Of a stretch of 64,000 bases of DNA, positions 58,342-64,000 are shown in pieces. The stretch is from positions 124,001 to 188,000 of the forward strand of contig NZ_QZCS01000008.1 of the NCBI RefSeq assembly GCF_003594915.1, given 5' to 3'. Within the stretch, counting starts at the first letter, position 1. Each line of letters starts with the position of its first letter. Below the pieces are notes generated by a model that saw only the letters and a list, made by a program, of their open reading frames with translations, had not been told where the DNA came from and did no database searches. Made by a program: the position numbers and the translations under genes. The DNA comes from Enterobacter chuandaensis (GTDB lineage Bacteria > Pseudomonadota > Gammaproteobacteria > Enterobacterales > Enterobacteriaceae).

Positions 58342-58932
58342 ATGAAAGTAGCAAAAGACCTGGTGGTCAGCCTGGCCTATCAGGTACGTACAGAAGACGG
58401 TGTGTTGGTTGATGAGTCTCCGGTGAGTGCGCCGCTGGACTACCTGCATGGTCACGGTTCCCTGATTTCCGGCCTGGAAACTGCGCTGGAAGGTCATGAA
58501 GTTGGCGATAAATTTGACGTTGCTGTAGGCGCGAACGACGCTTACGGTCAGTATGACGACAACCTGGTTCAGCGCGTTCCTAAAGACGTGTTCATGGGCG
58601 TTGACGAACTGCAGGTTGGCATGCGCTTCCTGGCTGAAACTGACCAGGGTCCAGTTCCTGTTGAAATCACTGAAGTTGAAGACGACCACGTTGTGGTTGA
58701 CGGCAACCACATGCTGGCTGGCCAGAACCTGAAATTCAACGTAGAAGTTGTTGCGATCCGTGAAGCGACCGAAGAAGAGCTGGCTCATGGCCACGTTCAC
58801 GGTGCGCACGGTCACGACCATGACCATGATCACGGCCACGACGGCTGCTGCGGTGGTCACGGCCACGACCATGGTCATGACCATGGCCACGGTAAAGGTG
58901 GTTGCGGCAACGGCGGCTGCGGTTGCCACTAA
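58342..58932 (+). CDS. slyD: SlyD, FKBP-type prolyl isomerase and nickel chaperone
   Basis: SlyD is a cytoplasmic isomerase with an insert-in-flap chaperone domain that also supplies nickel for hydrogenase. It has 196 residues: FKBP part (1-70 and 125-145), IF domain (about 70-125), and a metal tail from about 147 with 16 His and five Cys. It is the same length as E. coli SlyD. A terminator follows. Confidence 0.98.
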   Translation: MKVAKDLVVSLAYQVRTEDGVLVDESPVSAPLDYLHGHGSLISGLETALEGHEVGDKFDVAVGANDAYGQYDDNLVQRVPKDVFMGVDELQVGMRFLAETDQGPVPVEITEVEDDHVVVDGNHMLAGQNLKFNVEVVAIREATEEELAHGHVHGAHGHDHDHDHGHDGCCGGHGHDHGHDHGHGKGGCGNGGCGCH

Positions 58933-58950
58933 TTCCGTCAAGCGGAAAAT

Positions 58951-58978
58951 AAAAAAGCGGGAGAATCCCGCTTTTTTT
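58951..58978. terminator. Bidirectional terminator slyD / slyX
   Basis: AGCGGGA-GAA-TCCCGCT lies between six A and seven T, serving slyD and leftward slyX. Confidence 0.92.
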
Positions 58979-58983
58979 ACGCC

Positions 58984-59205
58984 TCAATAATGAGGTGGTG
59001 GCGTCTCTTCCGACTGTGAGGCAATGTTTGACGGCTGCGTAGCCTTCAGCTTTTCCGTCAGCAGGCGCATATGATCCCGCAGTTTCGCCATTTCAAGTTC
59101 GTGCGCGGTCACGGTCTGGTTAAGCTCTTCGATGGTGATGTCCTGAAAAGCCAGGCGGCTTTCCAGCTCAGCCATTCTCGCTTCTATCGTTGTGTCCTTC
59201 ATCAT
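58984..59205 (-). CDS. slyX: SlyX coiled-coil protein
   Basis: A 73-residue protein that is mostly a heptad-rich coiled coil ([20 protein letters not shown]). It ends PPPHY, as in E. coli SlyX (72). Its function is unknown. It is divergent from fkpA; the 235 bases between them are promoter sequence without a gene. Confidence 0.95.
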   Translation of the reverse strand: MMKDTTIEARMAELESRLAFQDITIEELNQTVTAHELEMAKLRDHMRLLTEKLKATQPSNIASQSEETPPPHY

Positions 59206-59440
59206 TCACCTCGTTTATATCTGATACGCCATATTGGCCCAGCGGCGGCGCAGTTTAACTGAGTTTATCCTTAAGTGCAGTCTCTATCCCGTTGGCAAGA
59301 AACTTATTTAAACAAAAATAGTCTGAAAAGTGGCGAGAATTGGAAGTGTCTGTCTGTAGATTTCTTCCGCAACGTTTTATAGTACGTCACTCATTTACGT
59401 TTAATGCTGGGGTGAGAGACCCCAGGCCCTGGAGATATGG

Positions 59441-60259
59441 ATGAAATCACTGTTTAAAGTAACGCTGCTGGCGACGACGATGGCTGTTGCGCTGAACGCG
59501 CCGCTGTCATTCGCTGCTGATACTGCTGCGAAGCCTGCTGCCACTGCAGACAGCAAAGCGGCGTTCAAAAATGACGACCAGAAATCCGCCTACGCACTGG
59601 GCGCATCTCTGGGCCGTTACATGGAAAACTCTCTGAAAGAACAAGAGAAACTGGGCATCAAACTGGATAAAGCCCAGCTGATCGCCGGTGTTCAGGACGC
59701 CTTTGCGGATAAGAGCAAACTGTCTGACCAGGAAATCGAACAGACTCTGCAGGCGTTCGAAGCGCGCGTGAAGGGTGCCGCGCAGACCAAGATGGAAGCG
59801 GACGCTAAAGACAACGAAGCGAAAGGCAAAGCCTACCGCGATACCTTTGCTAAAGAGAAGGGTGTGAAAACTTCCTCTACTGGCCTGGTGTACAAAGTTG
59901 AGAAAGAAGGTACCGGTGACGCACCTAAAGACAGCGACACTGTTGTAGTAAATTACAAAGGTACGCTGATCGACGGTAAAGAGTTCGACAACTCTTACAC
60001 CCGTGGTGAGCCTCTTTCCTTCCGTCTGGACGGTGTGATCCCGGGCTGGACCGAAGGCCTGAAGAACATCAAAAAAGGCGGTAAGATCAAGCTGGTCATC
60101 CCACCGGATCTGGCTTACGGCAAAACCGGCGTTCCGGGTATTCCTGCTAACTCTACGCTGGTCTTTGACGTAGAACTGCTGGATATCAAACCAGCACCTA
60201 AAGCGGATGCCAAGGCAGACGCTCCGGCTGACGATAAAGCCGCTGCTGCTAAGAAGTAA
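59441..60259 (+). CDS. fkpA: FkpA periplasmic FKBP-type isomerase
   Basis: FkpA is a periplasmic prolyl isomerase and chaperone under sigma-E control in E. coli. It has 272 residues: signal peptide (MKSLFKVTLLATTMAVALNA..SFA), an N-terminal helical dimer domain (about 30-140), a FKBP domain (VVNYKGTLIDGKEFDNSY, GWTEGLKNI), and a Lys/Ala tail. A terminator follows. Confidence 0.98.
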   Translation: MKSLFKVTLLATTMAVALNAPLSFAADTAAKPAATADSKAAFKNDDQKSAYALGASLGRYMENSLKEQEKLGIKLDKAQLIAGVQDAFADKSKLSDQEIEQTLQAFEARVKGAAQTKMEADAKDNEAKGKAYRDTFAKEKGVKTSSTGLVYKVEKEGTGDAPKDSDTVVVNYKGTLIDGKEFDNSYTRGEPLSFRLDGVIPGWTEGLKNIKKGGKIKLVIPPDLAYGKTGVPGIPANSTLVFDVELLDIKPAPKADAKADAPADDKAAAAKK

Positions 60260-60270
60260 TGCTGAAAAAA

Positions 60271-60297
60271 AACCGCCGCCCTTGAGGCGGCGGTTTT
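60271..60297 (+). terminator. fkpA terminator
   Basis: AACCGCCGCC-CTTGA-GGCGGCGGTT is a perfect 10-bp stem with flanking A and T runs. Confidence 0.93.
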
Positions 60298-60425
60298 TTA
60301 TTGTGGGGCAGATATAATTAACACTGGAAAGCGTTATACACGCTGTATTAATTTAGTTGTCCGTGTAGATAATGAGCCTGCCCTGAAAACCTAACGACAG
60401 GCTCCTGAAAAGGAGTGTTTTTTTC

Positions 60426-61148
60426 ATGTCCAGGTCGCTTTTAACCAACGAAACCAGTGAACTTGATTTGCTGGATCAACGTCCTTTTGACCAGACCGAC
60501 TTCGATATTCTTAAATCCTATGAAGCGGTAGTGGACGGGTTAGCGATGCTCATTGGTTCCCACTGCGAAATCGTATTGCACTCCCTGCAAGATCTGAAAT
60601 GTTCTGCCATCCGCATTGCTAATGGTGAGCATACTGGCCGAAAAATTGGTTCGCCAATTACCGACCTTGCATTGCGTATGTTGCATGACATGACCGGCGC
60701 GGACAGCAGCGTCTCCAAATGTTATTTCACCCGCGCCAAAAGCGGCGTGCTGATGAAATCAGAAACTATCGCGATTCGAAACCGCGAGCATCGTGTGATT
60801 GGGCTGCTGTGCATCAACATGAACCTTGATGTGCCTTTCTCGCAGATCATGAGCACTTTTATCCCGCCAGAAACGCCAGACGTTGGCTCTTCTGTTAACT
60901 TTGCTTCCTCCGTTGAGGATCTTGTGACGCAGACGCTGGAGTTCACCATTGAAGAGGTGAATGCCGACCGTAACGTATCGAACAACGCCAAGAATCGCCA
61001 GATCGTACTCAATCTCTACGAGAAAGGGATTTTCGATATTAAAGATGCCATCAACCAGGTGGCCGATCGTCTGAACATCTCCAAGCATACGGTCTACCTT
61101 TACATTCGCCAGTTCAAAAGCGGTGACTTCCTGGGGCAAGACAAGTAA
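60426..61148 (+). CDS. yheO: YheO, PAS/HTH predicted regulator
   Basis: A 240-residue protein with an N-terminal YheO-type PAS domain ([14 protein letters not shown].., LLCINMN) and a C-terminal helix-turn-helix ([24 protein letters not shown]). It is thought to be a DNA-binding regulator with an unknown ligand. Its last base overlaps the tusD start, so yheO-tusDCB form one unit. Confidence 0.94.
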   Translation: MSRSLLTNETSELDLLDQRPFDQTDFDILKSYEAVVDGLAMLIGSHCEIVLHSLQDLKCSAIRIANGEHTGRKIGSPITDLALRMLHDMTGADSSVSKCYFTRAKSGVLMKSETIAIRNREHRVIGLLCINMNLDVPFSQIMSTFIPPETPDVGSSVNFASSVEDLVTQTLEFTIEEVNADRNVSNNAKNRQIVLNLYEKGIFDIKDAINQVADRLNISKHTVYLYIRQFKSGDFLGQDK

Positions 61149-61534
61149 TGCGTTTTGCGTTAATGGTGACAGGCCCGGCGTATGGGACTCAGCAGGCCAG
61201 CAGCGCGCTGCAGTTTGCGCATGCGCTACTGGCGGCCGGACACGGGCTGGCGAGCGTCTTCTTCTATAGGGAAGGGGTGTATAACGCGAACCAGTTTACG
61301 TCACCGGCGAGCGATGAGTTTGATCTGGTTCGCGCCTGGCAGGCGTTAAACGAAACGCAGGGCGTTGAGCTGCATATCTGCGTGGCGGCGGCACTGCGTC
61401 GTGGCGTGACGGATGCAACCGAAGCCGAACGCCTGGGGTTATCGGGTGCTAACCTGCAGCCCGGATTTTCGTTGAGTGGTCTGGGCGCGCTGGCCCAGGC
61501 GGCGTTAACCTGCGACAGAGTGGTGCAATTCTGA
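61148..61534 (+). CDS. tusD: TusD sulfur relay protein
   Basis: TusD takes sulfur from TusA and passes it toward TusE-MnmA for 2-thiouridine in tRNA. It has 128 residues with the active cysteine at C78 ([11 protein letters not shown]), identical in position to E. coli. It abuts tusC. Confidence 0.97.
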   Translation: MRFALMVTGPAYGTQQASSALQFAHALLAAGHGLASVFFYREGVYNANQFTSPASDEFDLVRAWQALNETQGVELHICVAAALRRGVTDATEAERLGLSGANLQPGFSLSGLGALAQAALTCDRVVQF

Positions 61535-61893
61535 TGAAGCGTGTGGCATTTGTTTTTACTTCTGCGCCGCACGGCAGCGCCTCTGGTCGCGAAGGCCTGG
61601 ATGCGCTGCTGGCAACATCGGCATTAACGGAAGATATCGGCGTCTTCTTTTTGGGGGATGGAGTGTTTCAGCTTCTGGCGGGGCAGCAGCCGCAAGCTAT
61701 TCTGGCGCGCGATTACATCGCAACGTTCAAAGTGCTACCGCTTTACGATATCGAAACCTGCTATGTTTGTGCTGACTCATTAGCCGCGCGCGGTTTAAAC
61801 GAGGCAACGCCTTTCGTGCTGGATGTGACGGTCCTGCCTTCTTCTGCATTGCGCGAACACCTTTCCCACTTCGACACTGTTTTGACTTTCTGA
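61534..61893 (+). CDS. tusC: TusC sulfur relay protein
   Basis: TusC is a structural partner in the TusBCD hexamer. It has 119 residues, the E. coli length, with [20 protein letters not shown]. The start shares a base with the tusD stop; tusB follows after seven bases. Confidence 0.97.
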   Translation: MKRVAFVFTSAPHGSASGREGLDALLATSALTEDIGVFFLGDGVFQLLAGQQPQAILARDYIATFKVLPLYDIETCYVCADSLAARGLNEATPFVLDVTVLPSSALREHLSHFDTVLTF

Positions 61894-61900
61894 GGCTGCC

Positions 61901-62188
61901 ATGCTCCATATTCTGAGCCATTCACCGTGGCAATGTGATATCGACACGCTGCTGAGCATGCTGCGCGAAGGTGACGATCTTCTGCTGATTCAGGATGGCG
62001 TGCTCGCTGCACTTGAAGGCGGTCGTTTCGTTGAAATTCTCACGAATGCCCCCATTACAGTCTCTGCGCTGAAAGACGATCTTGACGCGCGGGGTCTTTC
62101 TGGTCAAATTTCAGCCAAAATTGACGTGGTTGGCTATACTGATTTCGTCAATCTTACTGTAACGCACGCCAGTCAAATGAACTGGTGA
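61901..62188 (+). CDS. tusB: TusB sulfur relay protein
   Basis: TusB completes the TusBCD complex. It has 95 residues, the E. coli length, beginning [10 protein letters not shown] and ending SQMNW. It is followed by the str operon promoter. Confidence 0.97.
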   Translation: MLHILSHSPWQCDIDTLLSMLREGDDLLLIQDGVLAALEGGRFVEILTNAPITVSALKDDLDARGLSGQISAKIDVVGYTDFVNLTVTHASQMNW

Positions 62189-62209
62189 TTTGAGATCGCT
62201 GTATATTTC

Positions 62210-63254
<1,045 letters not shown>

Positions 63255-63278
63255 TCCCTTCGGAGTATTAGTCACCAG

Positions 63279-63304
63279 GCGGGCGCTTCAGAGAAGCCGC
63301 CCGC
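63279..63304 (+). promoter_or_regulatory. Hairpin between rpsG and fusA
   Basis: GCGGGCGCTT-CAGAG-AAGCCGCCCGC is a stable stem with one bulged C and no T tract after it. It may be an RNA-processing or attenuating element in the str transcript. Confidence 0.5.
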
Positions 63305-63338
63305 TCTGGGTAACTTAACTGAACGCCTAAAGATATAA

Positions 63339-64000
<662 letters not shown>

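Noticed and set aside
59206..59440. Sigma-E promoter for fkpA
   Set aside because: fkpA is a known sigma-E target in E. coli, but I could not find a clear GGAACTT / TCTGA pair with the right spacing here.

Overview
The window is a stretch of chromosomal core genome from a member of the Enterobacteriaceae. Nearly every gene matches the Escherichia coli malP-to-fusA (str operon) segment in order and orientation. Many protein starts, lengths and motifs are almost identical to the E. coli orthologues. The high GC content, the several departures from E. coli content and the REP-like palindromes at gene ends suggest Enterobacter or a close relative. That genus call is an inference from memory of gene order, not a database result. 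Both ends cut genes: malP lacks its N-terminus at position 1 and fusA runs off at 64000. I see no phage, insertion sequence, CRISPR array, tRNA or rRNA.

Layout. 1-8226: maltodextrin use (malP-malQ), gluconate uptake (gntT with two GntR-type operators), Fe-S carrier nfuA, comF-like gntX and biotin gene bioH. 8260-11710: a small DUF1471 secreted protein in the place where E. coli carries rpnA/yhgA, then the ferrous iron operon feoABC read leftward behind Fur- and FNR-like sites. 11768-20326: tex, greB, ompR-envZ, pckA, hslO-hslR. 20323-30120: yrfG, igaA, nudE, mrcA and the DNA-use/pilus-like set hofMNOPQ. 30407-36812: aroK-aroB-damX-dam-rpe-gph-trpS, all one way. 36957-44386: yhfL, then the siroheme/nitrite block cysG, nirD, nirB (no nirC), a stand-alone cytosine deaminase codA and tsgA. 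44663-51316: ppiA, a YhfG-Fic chimera, pabA, argD, yhfK, crp, yhfA. 51383-62188: prkB, yheU, yheT, yheS, kefG-kefB-yheV, slyD, slyX, fkpA, yheO-tusDCB. 62210-64000: the str operon promoter, rpsL, rpsG and the start of fusA.

The most unusual feature is the single open frame at 45341-45925. It starts as YhfG, the small antitoxin partner of Fic in E. coli, and passes in frame into the Fic AMP-transferase core, with the intervening antitoxin C-terminus and Fic N-terminus missing. Its antitoxin helix keeps an S-x-x-x-E core and its Fic loop is non-canonical. Other departures from the E. coli layout are the missing nirC, with a 12-bp intercistronic hairpin in its place, codA inserted divergently from nirB, and the DUF1471 gene beside feoC. 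The rest is ordinary housekeeping sequence with well conserved regulatory sites: FNR and NarL-like sites exactly 28 bp apart at nirB, a perfect CRP palindrome between tsgA and ppiA, and the str promoter with a 17-bp spacer.
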